This document shows positions 1-8,199 of a stretch of DNA of 45,516 nucleotides, piece by piece. The first letter of the stretch is position 1, and every line of letters begins with the position of its first letter. The position numbers were made by a program, and so were the translations under genes. Source of the stretch: Alloyangia mangrovi (lineage in GTDB: Bacteria > Pseudomonadota > Alphaproteobacteria > Rhodobacterales > Rhodobacteraceae); the NCBI RefSeq assembly GCF_002300555.2, contig NZ_NTHN02000045.1, positions 1-45,516 of the forward strand. Direction: 5' to 3'. Below the pieces are notes generated by a model. That model ran no database searches. It was not told the DNA's origin and saw only the letters and a program-made list of their open reading frames with translations.

Positions 1-783
1 CAGCGTCTGGAAGGCAGGCAGCGCGCCGCTGTCGAAGCGCAGCTCGACCTGCGGTGCCTCCGCCCCGGCGTGCCCCGCGAGCCGGGCCACGCCCTGCCCC
101 GCGTCGCGGCAGGTGACGCCGTCGCGCGCCAGCGCCGCGCCCGAGATGTCCGCGCCGTCGAGGGTCAGCACGCTGTCGGGACCGGCCAGCGGCCAGCCGA
201 AATTGATGTGGTACATGGCCATGACCGGCTGCGGATGGCCAAAGACCTCGACCTCGTCGTGCTGATGCAGGCTCTGTCCACCGAGCGGGATGTCGATCCT
301 GCGGCGTATCTTCATCCCGCCGTGGCGCAGATCGAAGAGCCGCATGTCGGCCTCGACCCGCAGCACCGTGCCGCGCTCCGTCTCGACCGGCGCGGCGAGC
401 CGCAGCTCAGCGGGCTGCAGGGTGATGTTGCCGTGCTTGGGAAAGGGGCGGCCGTCTTCTTCGGGCTGGCGGATGTGGTCGAAGCCGCAGATGCTCATCA
501 GCCCCGACAGCGGCTGGTTGCCGTTGAGATGGGCGGGGCGCGCCGCGCCGATGGGACCGGTCCAGCCGAAGGGCACCCCGTCGCACCAGGCCTGACCGAT
601 GTCGAGCGCCCGGTCCGGCAGAATCTCGACCGAGAGCCCGCCGCCGCTTTCCACCCGGATCACCCGCATCCCAGCACCGGCGCCGTTCTCTTCGCGGAAC
701 TGCCGGATGCCCGCCAGCTTGTGCAGGTCCGGCACCAGCCGGTCGACGTCCTCCGGGCGGATGGTCGAGCCGAAGAGCTTCAT
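1..783 (-). CDS. DUF4432 family aldose-1-epimerase-like protein (3' end cut by window)
   Basis: I translated this by hand from ATG at 783; 261 codons stay open to the window edge, so the C-terminus is missing. Visible segments such as LPDRALDIGQAWCDGVPFGW and SICGFDHIRQPEEDGRPFPKHG match the DUF4432 family, which has the beta-sandwich fold of galactose mutarotases. Conserved His and Arg residues (R62 region, HGNIT, MYHINFGWPL) are present. The start overlaps the stop of the upstream sulfatase (ATGA, 780-783), implying translational coupling. Members of this family are usually annotated as putative sugar-binding or epimerase proteins of unknown substrate; next to sulfatases, a role in handling a desulfated or sulfated sugar is inference. 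There is no signal peptide, so it is cytoplasmic. Family assignment is fairly secure, function is not. Confidence 0.8.
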   Translation of the reverse strand, partial: MKLFGSTIRPEDVDRLVPDLHKLAGIRQFREENGAGAGMRVIRVESGGGLSVEILPDRALDIGQAWCDGVPFGWTGPIGAARPAHLNGNQPLSGLMSICGFDHIRQPEEDGRPFPKHGNITLQPAELRLAAPVETERGTVLRVEADMRLFDLRHGGMKIRRRIDIPLGGQSLHQHDEVEVFGHPQPVMAMYHINFGWPLAGPDSVLTLDGADISGAALARDGVTCRDAGQGVARLAGHAGAEAPQVELRFDSGALPAFQTL

Positions 784-2308
784 GCGCCGAACGCCTCGAT
801 CCGGTCGAAGCCGTACCAGCGCATCGTCTGCTCGGGCACGTCGAGCGTGCCCAAGAGCCCGGCCAGCCCGCGATAGAGCCGCGCCTCGATGCCCGCGTCG
901 CGGATCGGGGATTGCTGTTGCGGGTCGGCCTCGAGATCGTAGAGCCGGAACTCGGCGTCGAGGAAGGTAAAGCCGTCGTGATTGGGCACCCGCTTGGCGT
1001 CGGGCTGCGCCTCGATCTTCATCAGCGGCATTCCCTGCGTGAAATCGAAGCCCGGGTGCATCTCCGCGCTGGCCAGTTCCTTGGCCGAGAACGGACCCCG
1101 CATGTGCTGCGGGCAGAGCGTGTACTCGTAGAGACCCGGCGCGAGGAAATCCTCCACCACGTGGTGCAGCACGTAGCGGCCGTCGGTCACCCCGATCGGC
1201 CCGCCGAAGATCGCGGTGGCGACGACACGGCCATCGTCGATATCGGTCTCGAGCGCGGGCAGGAACGAACGGCCACGCACCGCGCCGGGGATTGCCACGC
1301 CATGCGCCTCGAGCACGCTTGGCATGATGTCGGGCGTCCAGGTCAGCGCCTGCCGCCGCTCGCCGCCCTTGCCCGCCTGCGCCGGGTGATAGGCCATCAG
1401 CGGGATATGCGTCACCTCCTCGTAGGAGGGCATCCGGCACTTGCCCCACCACTCGTGCTCCGAGAGCAGGAAGCCGTGGTCGGTGGAGACGACGAGCATC
1501 GTGTCCTTCCACAGGTCGTGCCGGTCGAAATGGTCCAGCAGTCGGCCGAAATACTCGTCGCACATGCGCACCAATGCGGCATAGGTCGCGCGGATCTCGG
1601 CCACGCCCTCGGCGCTTTCCTCGACCTTGCCGTATCCGGGCCAGTTGAGCGCGCCGCCGGTCCAGGCGCTGTCGCCCTCGCGGCGGAAACGGTCCGGGAC
1701 CTGGAAGGGCTCGTGCGGATCGAAAAGCTCGAGTTGCAGGAACCAGTTGTCGGCGGCGGCATTCTCGTCGAGGAACCGGAAGGCGGCGTTGAAGCAGGCC
1801 GGGCCGGGAAGCTGCGCCTCCTCCTCGATCCAGTCCATGTTGATCATGTGCTGGACGTGGCCGGCCGGGTTTTCGGATCGTAGTGCTCGGCCGCGTAGAG
1901 CCCGGCGTATTTCTCGAAGGGCGGCTCCACCTGCGCGTGCCACTGGTCGTGCTCCTGGCCGCGGAAGAACTCATAGGTGTCGAAGCGCGTGTGATAATGC
2001 GCGCCTCCGTCCTCGAAGTAGTGGAAATGGTCGGTGATCAGATGGGTGTGCACCCCGGCCCGGCTCAGCTCTTGCGGCAGCGACACGTCGTAGGGCTCGA
2101 GCGGCCCCCACGAGCGGTGCATGAAGCTCGGCCGCCCGGTCTGGATGTCGCGGCGCGCCGGCATGCAGGGCAGCGAGCCGGTGTAATGGCGGTCGAAAGT
2201 CACCGCCTTTTGCATGAACCTGTCGAAATTCGGCGTCTCCACATCCTTGCAATAGGGTGAGATCGCAAGGCGATTGAGGCTGTCGAACAGGACAAAAACG
2301 GTTTTCAT
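780..2308 (-). pseudogene. Type I sulfatase, frameshifted near 1874
   Basis: Arylsulfatase-family enzyme hydrolysing a sulfate ester. The ATG at 2308 opens MKTVFVLFDSLNRL with no signal peptide, then the formylglycine motif CMPARRDIQTGR (Cys about residue 48). The frame fails after ..EHYDP; the next frame resumes as ENPAGHVQHMINMDW and continues through FDPHEPF, TDHGFLLSEHEWWGK and EVTHIPLMAY to a stop at 780. One missing base (a G beside 1874 giving DPENPAGH) would restore about 509 residues, a normal length. The first metal site reads F-D-S rather than the common D-D. The gene is divergent from lysR and overlaps the DUF4432 start by ATGA. It could be a real pseudogene or a base-call error; the reading of the family is secure, the substrate unknown. 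Confidence 0.85.
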
Positions 2309-2362
2309 TTCGGCTTCCACTTTTCGGTCGGCGCCGGTTGTAGCCCTGCGCGCCGAGGCGTG

Positions 2363-2403
2363 ATAATGCCGATTGGGATCGGATTGATTGCTCACGGCTA
2401 TCA
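2363..2403. promoter_or_regulatory. Candidate LysR operator between sulfatase and lysR
   Basis: ATAATGCC (2363-2370), 25 bases, then GGCTATCA (2396-2403). The arms form an imperfect inverted repeat (half-site TGATA..GCC; with flanks GTGATAATGCC against GTGTGATAGCC). The same two octamers with the same 25-base gap recur at 10068-10108. The site sits about 55 bases upstream of the sulfatase ATG, a usual distance for a LysR activation site. Binding by the adjacent LysR protein is inference. Confidence 0.6.
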
Positions 2404-2425
2404 CACATCCCGCGAAAGGCCCCCC

Positions 2426-3376
2426 ATGCACGATATTTGGCGCTTGCAGCACTTCATCGGAGTCGCCGAGGCAGGCACTTTCCACGGTGCGGCCCGCAAG
2501 CTCAACGTCAGCCAGCCCGCCTTGACCAAGTCGATCCGGATGCTGGAGCGATCCTTTGCCACCGAGCTGTTTCACCGGCTGCCGCGCGGGGTGCGCCTGA
2601 CCGAGGCGGGCGAGCTTCTACTGGCACATGCTCGCGACATCGAGGGGGCCTGGAACGCCGCGATCGTCGAGGTCGGGGCGCAGGCGACCGGGCTCGGCGG
2701 CTATCTCAAGATCGGCGGCGGGCCGGTCTTTTCGGCGATTTTCTTTCCGCACATGCTGGCCGAGATGCGCGGCGCCTACCCGAACCTCAAGGTCACGGTC
2801 AGCACCGACGTGGGCGCGGCGCTCTTGCCCAAGCTGAAGACGGGAGAGCTGCGGATCTACGCCGGCGGACTTCCCGACGCGGCGCAGAACCTCGGGCCGG
2901 AATTCCGCGCGAAGCATCTCTACAAGCAGTCCAACGCGCTCTTTGCCTCCGAGGATCACCCGGTCTTTGCGGCCGCCGATCTCGGTGATCCCGCCACCAC
3001 GCTCAATTACCCGATGCTGAGCCTGTTCAGCGGGCAGGAGGCCAACAACCGAATCGCCGCCTATTTCGAGCGCTTCGACCTTCCGGAGCCGCAGCTCGCG
3101 CTCGAGGCCCACTCGATCCAGATCGCCCTGAAGATGGTGACAGAGCACAACTTCATCGCCTGCATGCCGCTGCCGCTCGCCGCGGCCTTTCCGGAAGCGC
3201 GGCTGCGCGAGATCCCCCTGCCCGGCTTCCGCTGGTCGATCGCCACGGGGGTGACCTACCACCAGGCCTCGCTGCGCTTCGGTCCCATCGCGCTGATGGT
3301 CAAGTCGCTCGAGGCGCTGACCAGGCCCTTCACCCTCCAGCCCGAGGGAACCCCGTTCAAACAGGACCCGCGATAA
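2426..3376 (+). CDS. LysR-family transcriptional regulator
   Basis: A 316-residue LysR-type regulator starting MHDIWRLQHFIGVAEAGTFH. The N-terminal winged helix-turn-helix spans about residues 5-63 (AARKLNVSQPALTKSIRMLE, then LPRGVRLTEAG), followed by a periplasmic-binding-like effector domain. ATG 2426 is chosen because GAAAGG lies six bases upstream; a GTG at 2360 in frame would add 22 residues overlapping the putative operator and has no ribosome site. It is divergent from the frameshifted sulfatase and 119 bases upstream of tctC, so it probably controls both and, from the shared operator, also the sulfatase/FGE pair near 10 kb. The coinducer is unknown, possibly the sulfated substrate or its product. 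Confidence 0.93.
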   Translation: MHDIWRLQHFIGVAEAGTFHGAARKLNVSQPALTKSIRMLERSFATELFHRLPRGVRLTEAGELLLAHARDIEGAWNAAIVEVGAQATGLGGYLKIGGGPVFSAIFFPHMLAEMRGAYPNLKVTVSTDVGAALLPKLKTGELRIYAGGLPDAAQNLGPEFRAKHLYKQSNALFASEDHPVFAAADLGDPATTLNYPMLSLFSGQEANNRIAAYFERFDLPEPQLALEAHSIQIALKMVTEHNFIACMPLPLAAAFPEARLREIPLPGFRWSIATGVTYHQASLRFGPIALMVKSLEALTRPFTLQPEGTPFKQDPR

Positions 3377-3495
3377 CCGTCATCTATCAAAGCGGTCAAC
3401 GTTGGTATTGGTCACAGTTTTCCCGGATCGCTAGTTTCCGCTCCGACTGTCCGCCTCCGTTTTCGGGTGGGTAGCGCAGAATTAGGGAGGAATTC

Positions 3496-4467
3496 ATGAA
3501 AAAAACACTGATCGCCGCAGCGATGGGTCTGATGATGGCACCGGTGGCAGCGCTTGCCGACTATCCCGAAAAGCCGATCACCGTCGTCGTTCCCAACTCT
3601 GCGGGTGGCATCTTCTACAACGCCGCGCTGTCGATCTCGAAGCGCCTCGAGGAAACCATGGGCCAGCCGGTCACGGTCTCGCCGATGCCCGGCGCGGCCA
3701 CCGCGACGGGCACCCGTTTCGTCGCCGAGCAGCCCGCCGACGGCTACACCGTCGAATTCATCCACGAGGGCGCCATCCAGGCTTCGCTTCTGGGCATGAC
3801 CGGCTTCGACATCTTCGAGAAGTTCGAGCCGATCGCCACGGTCATGACGCTGACGCCGGGCATCTTCACCCAGGGTGACGCGCCCTTCTCGAGCCTCAAG
3901 GAGATGGCCGATTACGCCAAGGCCAACCCCGGCGCGGTCAAGATCGCGATCAACACCGGCTCTTCGGCGCATGTGGCCATGGCCGACATGACCAAGGAAA
4001 TGGGCATCTTCGACGACGTGCGCCTGGTGCACGCCGCGGGCGGCGGCCCCGCCTTCCAGGCCGCCCTGCTTTCCGGCGACGTGAACGTGGTGCAGATGAA
4101 CCCGATGATCCTGGCCGACATGGTCAAGACCTGGCAGGTCAAGGCCATCGCCAACACCACCATCGGCGAGCGCGACCCGCTTCTGCCCGATGTGCCGACG
4201 ATGGAAGAGCAGGGCTACACCACGCCGATCACGCTGACCTCGACCGGCATCTTCTGGATGCGCCGCGACACGCCGCAGGAGATCAAGGACTACTGGCGCG
4301 ACCAGATCCAGGCGCTTCTGGCGGACGATGAGACGCGCGCCGAGATGGAGAAAGAGCTCAAGAACAAGCTCAAGTTCACCACCGGCGACGAGATGATGCA
4401 GATGCTCGAGACCTCGCGCGACCAGCGCGCGGCCTCGCTCAAAGAGCTGGGCCTTCTGCGCGAATAA
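3496..4467 (+). CDS. tctC: TTT transporter substrate-binding protein (TctC/Bug family)
   Basis: Periplasmic receptor of a tripartite tricarboxylate-type transporter, 323 residues. The signal peptide MKKTLIAAAMG...ALA precedes the mature start DYPEKPITVVVPNSAGG, which is the typical Bug-family opening; GAATATGTRFVAEQPADGYT follows the usual loop. A strong GGGAGG ribosome site lies at about 3485. It is the first gene of a unit with a sulfatase, tctB and tctA. Known family ligands are carboxylates (citrate, terephthalate, amino acids and others); the sulfatases around suggest a sulfate ester carrying a carboxylate or a similar anion, which is inference. A GC hairpin follows the stop. Confidence 0.93.
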   Translation: MKKTLIAAAMGLMMAPVAALADYPEKPITVVVPNSAGGIFYNAALSISKRLEETMGQPVTVSPMPGAATATGTRFVAEQPADGYTVEFIHEGAIQASLLGMTGFDIFEKFEPIATVMTLTPGIFTQGDAPFSSLKEMADYAKANPGAVKIAINTGSSAHVAMADMTKEMGIFDDVRLVHAAGGGPAFQAALLSGDVNVVQMNPMILADMVKTWQVKAIANTTIGERDPLLPDVPTMEEQGYTTPITLTSTGIFWMRRDTPQEIKDYWRDQIQALLADDETRAEMEKELKNKLKFTTGDEMMQMLETSRDQRAASLKELGLLRE

Positions 4468-4476
4468 GACAGATCC

Positions 4477-4502
4477 GGCCTGCCCGCGCGTTCGGGCAGG
4501 CC
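4477..4502 (+). terminator. Intercistronic hairpin after tctC
   Basis: GGCCTGCCCG (4477-4486) pairs perfectly with CGGGCAGGCC (4493-4502) around a six-base loop. No T-run follows, so it is more likely a 3' mRNA stabiliser or partial terminator that keeps binding-protein transcript in excess over the downstream genes. Confidence 0.65.
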
Positions 4503-4584
4503 CGTCGCGGGCACCGCGGCCCCGCCGCCGGCGCCGCCTTTCCAGCACAAGCCCGGCGCGGGGCGCGGTTCGGAAGAGGACACC

Positions 4585-6063
4585 ATGCAGCCCAACATTC
4601 TCATGCTGTTTCCAGACCAGTGGCGGGGCGACTGGATCGCCGCGCTTGGCGATCTGCCCCTGCGCACCCCCAACATCGACGCGCTGATCGCACGCGGCAC
4701 GTCCCTCGGCCGGGCCTGGACCCCGTCACCGCTCTGCGCCCCGGCGCGCTCGTGCCTGGCCACCGGCAAGCGCTACGGCGAGGCGCCGGTGCTGCACAAC
4801 CAGATGGACAACCCCTTCGGGACCGATACTTTCTACACCCGGTTGCGGGATGTCGGCTACCAGACCGGCAACGCCGGCAAGTCCGATCTGCTAAAGGGCG
4901 GCGACAGCTGGGGCGCAACAGGGCGGCACGTGATCGACGGCACCGACCAGCTGGCCGGGCTGGGCTTCACCCACGGCATGGACTCCTGCGGCAAGAAGGC
5001 GGCGGAGAAGATCCTCAAATCCGGCGCCGTGGAGCCCTACACCCAGATGCTGAAGGCGCGCGGACTGGAAGCCGCCTTTCTCGAAGATTACGCCCGTCGG
5101 CCGGTTTCCACACCGGACCGCCCGCCGATGGCCGACTGGATCAGCGGCCGCATCGCGACCCCTCCCGGCGCGTTTGCCTATACCGAGCCCGCGCCGCTCC
5201 CCGACGAGGCCTACAATGACAATTTCGTCGGCCGGGTCGCGCTCGATACGCTGCAAGGCTTCGACAAGGGCCAGCCCTGGTTCCTGATGGTGAACTTCCC
5301 CGGCCCGCACGACCCGATGGACGTGACCGCCTCGATGCTCGACGGCTGGGACGAGGTGACCTTTCCTCTGCCGAGACTGCGCGAGACCACCGACCCCGAG
5401 CGGCAGCAGCGGATCCGCCGCCGCTATGCCGCGATGATCGAGAACATCGACCGCTGGATCGGCCGCTATCTTGCGCATCTGGAAGAGAGCGGGCAGCTCG
5501 GCAACACGCTTGTCGTCTTCGCCTCGGACCACGGAGAGATGCTGGGCGACCGCAACCTGTGGAAAAAGCAGGTGCCCTTCGAGCCCTCGGTGCATGTTCC
5601 CATGGTGCTCGCGGGTCCCGGCGTGCCGTCCCGGGGGCACCTGGCGGGCCTGCCGGCCAATCTGCTCGACCTGCCGCCGACCTTCCTTGCGCTGGCCGGG
5701 GCCGAGGTGCCCGCCGACTACGCCGGTTTCGATCTGTCGGGCTGGCTTGGCGGCGGCAGCTACCCGCGAGAAACCACCTGCGCGGGCCTGGGTCCGTGGC
5801 GCGCGATCTGCGACGGGCGCTACAAGCTGGTCTGCGGCTTCCGCGACGATCTGTTCCAGGAGGCGCAACAGTTCGAGCCCTTCGATCCCGAGAGCTTCGA
5901 CGACGGCCTGCTTCACGATCTGCACGAAGACCCGGAAGAGACGCGCAACCTCCGGGCCGCGCTTCCCGGGGTCCGCGACAGGCTGCTCGCGGCGCTGCGC
6001 GAAGAATACGGCCCCACCCTACCCTCACTCCGGCGCCGCCTTGCGGACGCTGCAACGCTCTGA
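4585..6063 (+). CDS. Type I sulfatase embedded in the TTT operon
   Basis: A 492-residue sulfate-ester hydrolase, intact. It opens MQPNILMLFPDQWRGDW with no signal peptide, so it should be cytoplasmic. The formylglycine motif is CAPARSCLATGK (Cys51, the residue FGE would oxidise). The D-Q pair in PDQWRGD is the metal-site variant also seen in choline-sulfatase-like enzymes. Later landmarks are NFPGPHDPMD (about 240), ASDHGEMLGDRNLWKK (about 312) and a C-terminal PEETRNL. AGAGGA-type ribosome site precedes ATG. It lies between tctC and tctB, with only seven bases to tctB, so transport and desulfation are co-expressed. The sulfatase class is certain; the substrate is not. Confidence 0.94.
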   Translation: MQPNILMLFPDQWRGDWIAALGDLPLRTPNIDALIARGTSLGRAWTPSPLCAPARSCLATGKRYGEAPVLHNQMDNPFGTDTFYTRLRDVGYQTGNAGKSDLLKGGDSWGATGRHVIDGTDQLAGLGFTHGMDSCGKKAAEKILKSGAVEPYTQMLKARGLEAAFLEDYARRPVSTPDRPPMADWISGRIATPPGAFAYTEPAPLPDEAYNDNFVGRVALDTLQGFDKGQPWFLMVNFPGPHDPMDVTASMLDGWDEVTFPLPRLRETTDPERQQRIRRRYAAMIENIDRWIGRYLAHLEESGQLGNTLVVFASDHGEMLGDRNLWKKQVPFEPSVHVPMVLAGPGVPSRGHLAGLPANLLDLPPTFLALAGAEVPADYAGFDLSGWLGGGSYPRETTCAGLGPWRAICDGRYKLVCGFRDDLFQEAQQFEPFDPESFDDGLLHDLHEDPEETRNLRAALPGVRDRLLAALREEYGPTLPSLRRRLADAATL

Positions 6064-6070
6064 GACGCCC

Positions 6071-6526
6071 ATGAAAGATATCATCACCGGCATCGTCTTC
6101 GCCGTCTTCTCGGCCGCGATGCTGTACTTCTCGCAAGACATCCGCGACCTCGGCTTCGATCCGCTCGGGCCGAAGTTCCTGCCCCGCTTCGTGCTGGTGC
6201 CCCTGTTGCTGCTTTCGGTGGCCCTGATCGTCAACGGCAGCCTGAAACTGAAGGCCGAGCCCGAGGAGTTCCCCGAGCCCGACTTCTGGCAGACCGCCCG
6301 CGCGCCGGCGCTGCTGATCGTCGAGCTCGGGGCCTATATCTGGGCCCTGACCAGCCGTGCCGTGCTCTTCGAGATCAGCAGCGCGCTGTTCATCCTCGTG
6401 GCGGGCGTGACGCTCATGGGGTTCCGGGATCGGCGCCTTCTGGCCGCGCTGGTCCTGGTCGCGATCCTTCTGCCCATCCTCGTGGGGTACGTCTTCAAGA
6501 CCTACCTGCACGTCGCCCTGCCCTGA
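6071..6526 (+). CDS. tctB: TTT transporter small membrane subunit TctB
   Basis: A 151-residue hydrophobic protein, the usual TctB size, with about four transmembrane segments (DIITGIVFAVFSAAMLYF; FVLVPLLLLSVALIV; APALLIVELGAYIWAL; and a long C-terminal pair ending in KTYLHVALP). It starts seven bases after the sulfatase stop, with a poor ribosome site, which suggests coupling. It is followed 14 bases later by tctA. It contains the usual FDPLGPKFLPR turn near residue 30. It would form the inner-membrane carrier with TctA. Confidence 0.9.
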   Translation: MKDIITGIVFAVFSAAMLYFSQDIRDLGFDPLGPKFLPRFVLVPLLLLSVALIVNGSLKLKAEPEEFPEPDFWQTARAPALLIVELGAYIWALTSRAVLFEISSALFILVAGVTLMGFRDRRLLAALVLVAILLPILVGYVFKTYLHVALP

Positions 6527-6540
6527 CGGAGACCTGAGCC

Positions 6541-8040
6541 ATGCTCGCACCTCTTTTCGATTCATTCGCCGCCGTGCTGCAGCCGATGGTCCTCGCATGG
6601 GTCCTGCTGGGTGTCGCGCTCGGCGTGGTCTTCGGGGCCATCCCCGGCCTCGGCGGCGGCATGCTCATGGCCCTGATGCTGCCCGCGACCTTCGCCATGC
6701 CCGACGTGCTGGCACAGGGCTTTCTCATCGGCATCTACGTCGGCGGGGTCTCCGGCGGGTTGATCTCGGGCATCCTGCTCGGGGTGCCCGGCGCGCCCTC
6801 GGCGATCATGACCACGATCGACGGCAGCGCCATGGCGCGCAAGGGCTTGGCCGCCCGGGCATTGTCGATCGGCATCATGGCCTCGCTGGTGGGCGGCCTG
6901 CTGTCTTGGCTGGTGCTCGTGGCCCTGGCCATCCCGCTGGCCTCGGTGGCGACCAAGTTGCAGAATTTCGACTATTTCACCTTTGTCATGCTCGGCATCG
7001 TGCTCATCGCCTTTCTTGCGGCGAGCAATCCGATCAAGGCGCTGATGGCGGGCTTCTTCGGCATCTTCATCTCGACCGTGGGCTTTGACGACATCTCGGC
7101 CTCGGAGCGCTTCACCTTCGGCTCGTCGTTCCTGTCGTCGGGCTTCGACATCCTGCCGGTGCTGCTCGGCGCCTTCGCAATGCGTTCGGTGATGACCGAC
7201 CTCGCCAACCCCTCGAAGATGCAGAGCCAGGCAAGCGTCACCATCCGCGAGGTGCTCTCGGAGATGGGCCGCGCCTTCAAGTATCCCGGCAATCTGCTGC
7301 GCTCGTCGCTGGTGGGCTCGTTCATCGGGCTGTTGCCGGGGATCGGCTCGAACATCGGCGCGGTCATGTCCTACACCGCCGCGCAGGCGACGGCGAAACG
7401 CCCCGAGGAGTTCGGCAGCGGCTCGGAAGAGGCCATCGTGGCCTCCGAGGCCGGCAACAACGCCACCGTGGGCGGCGCGCTGATCCCGATGATCGCTCTG
7501 GGAATCCCCGGCTCGGCGCAGGACGTCATCCTGATGGCGGCGCTGATCCTGCACGCGATCACCCCCGGCCCGCTGCTGGTCAACGAGCACCCCGACATCT
7601 TCTACGGGGTCATCACGTCCTATGCCGTGGCGAACATCTTCATGTTCCTCGTCATGGTGCTCTCGCTCAACATCATGGCCAAGGTCATCAAGACCCCGCC
7701 CTCCATCCTCGCCCCGGTGGTGCTGCTGTTCTGCGTTGTCGGCGTGATCTCGGCGCACAACCGGATCGACGACGCCTGGGTGATGTTCGGCTTCGGCCTG
7801 CTCGGGTTCTTCATGGCCTCGATGCGCATCCCGCTCGCCCCCTTCGTCATCGGTTTCGTGCTCGGCCCGCTGGCCGAGGGCCGGCTGCGCTCGGCGCTGA
7901 TGAGTTCCGGCGGGGACATCCTGCCGCTGGTCACCCGGCCAGTCTCCGCTTTGCTGATCCTGTGCTGCGTACTGGTGATGCTCTGGCCTTTCGTCAGCCA
8001 CCGCCTGCGCAAGCGGCGTTTGGAGCAGAGGGCGGGCTGA
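6541..8040 (+). CDS. tctA: TTT transporter large permease TctA
   Basis: A 499-residue membrane carrier of the tripartite tricarboxylate family, the standard length. Hallmarks include GAIPGLGGGM (residues about 32-41), GILLGVPGAPSAIMTT, and the repeat-related GLLPGIGSNIGAVMSY near residue 261. About ten to twelve hydrophobic segments are visible. A GGAGA ribosome site lies at about 6529. It couples import to an ion gradient and depends on TctC. It closes the operon and is followed by two hairpins (8070-8093 and 8139-8166). Confidence 0.94.
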   Translation: MLAPLFDSFAAVLQPMVLAWVLLGVALGVVFGAIPGLGGGMLMALMLPATFAMPDVLAQGFLIGIYVGGVSGGLISGILLGVPGAPSAIMTTIDGSAMARKGLAARALSIGIMASLVGGLLSWLVLVALAIPLASVATKLQNFDYFTFVMLGIVLIAFLAASNPIKALMAGFFGIFISTVGFDDISASERFTFGSSFLSSGFDILPVLLGAFAMRSVMTDLANPSKMQSQASVTIREVLSEMGRAFKYPGNLLRSSLVGSFIGLLPGIGSNIGAVMSYTAAQATAKRPEEFGSGSEEAIVASEAGNNATVGGALIPMIALGIPGSAQDVILMAALILHAITPGPLLVNEHPDIFYGVITSYAVANIFMFLVMVLSLNIMAKVIKTPPSILAPVVLLFCVVGVISAHNRIDDAWVMFGFGLLGFFMASMRIPLAPFVIGFVLGPLAEGRLRSALMSSGGDILPLVTRPVSALLILCCVLVMLWPFVSHRLRKRRLEQRAG

Positions 8041-8069
8041 GCCACTCCAGCCGCAGCCCCGACGACTTG

Positions 8070-8093
8070 CGCGCAGCCCGAAAGGGCTGCGCG
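8070..8093 (+). terminator. Hairpin terminator after tctA
   Basis: CGCGCAGCCC (8070-8079), GAAA tetraloop, GGGCTGCGCG (8084-8093), followed by a weakly T-rich TATTGCTTTT. A perfect ten-pair stem thirty bases past the tctA stop. Confidence 0.7.
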
Positions 8094-8134
8094 TATTGCT
8101 TTTCCGGGAAGGCCGATCGCAGAAACCAGGCAAG

Positions 8135-8171
8135 AAAAACCCCCGCCGGTTCACACCGGCGGGGGTCTTTT
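8135..8171. terminator. Bidirectional terminator between convergent tctA and sulfatase
   Basis: A perfect 12-pair stem ACCCCCGCCGGT (8139-8150) / ACCGGCGGGGGT (8155-8166) with loop TCAC, preceded by AAAAA and followed by TCTTTT, so it has a T-run on either strand. It serves the tctA unit and the convergent sulfatase ending at 8200. Confidence 0.85.
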
Positions 8172-8199
8172 CGGTCTGCCCATGCAGCGCGCGAGGCGC

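Noticed and set aside
2360-2425. GTG 2360 as the lysR start (22 extra residues)
   Set aside because: The extension overlaps the conserved operator, lacks a ribosome site and does not resemble LysR N-termini; ATG 2426 has GAAAGG upstream.
3372-3404. A third copy of the LysR operator before tctC (GATAACC..CTATCA, and palindrome CAACGTTG 3397-3404)
   Set aside because: The half-sites are degenerate and their spacing differs from the 25-base copies; too weak to claim.
3412-4548. 378-residue minus-strand frame opposite tctC
   Set aside because: Low-complexity RG-rich text and no start signal; tctC on the other strand is unambiguous.
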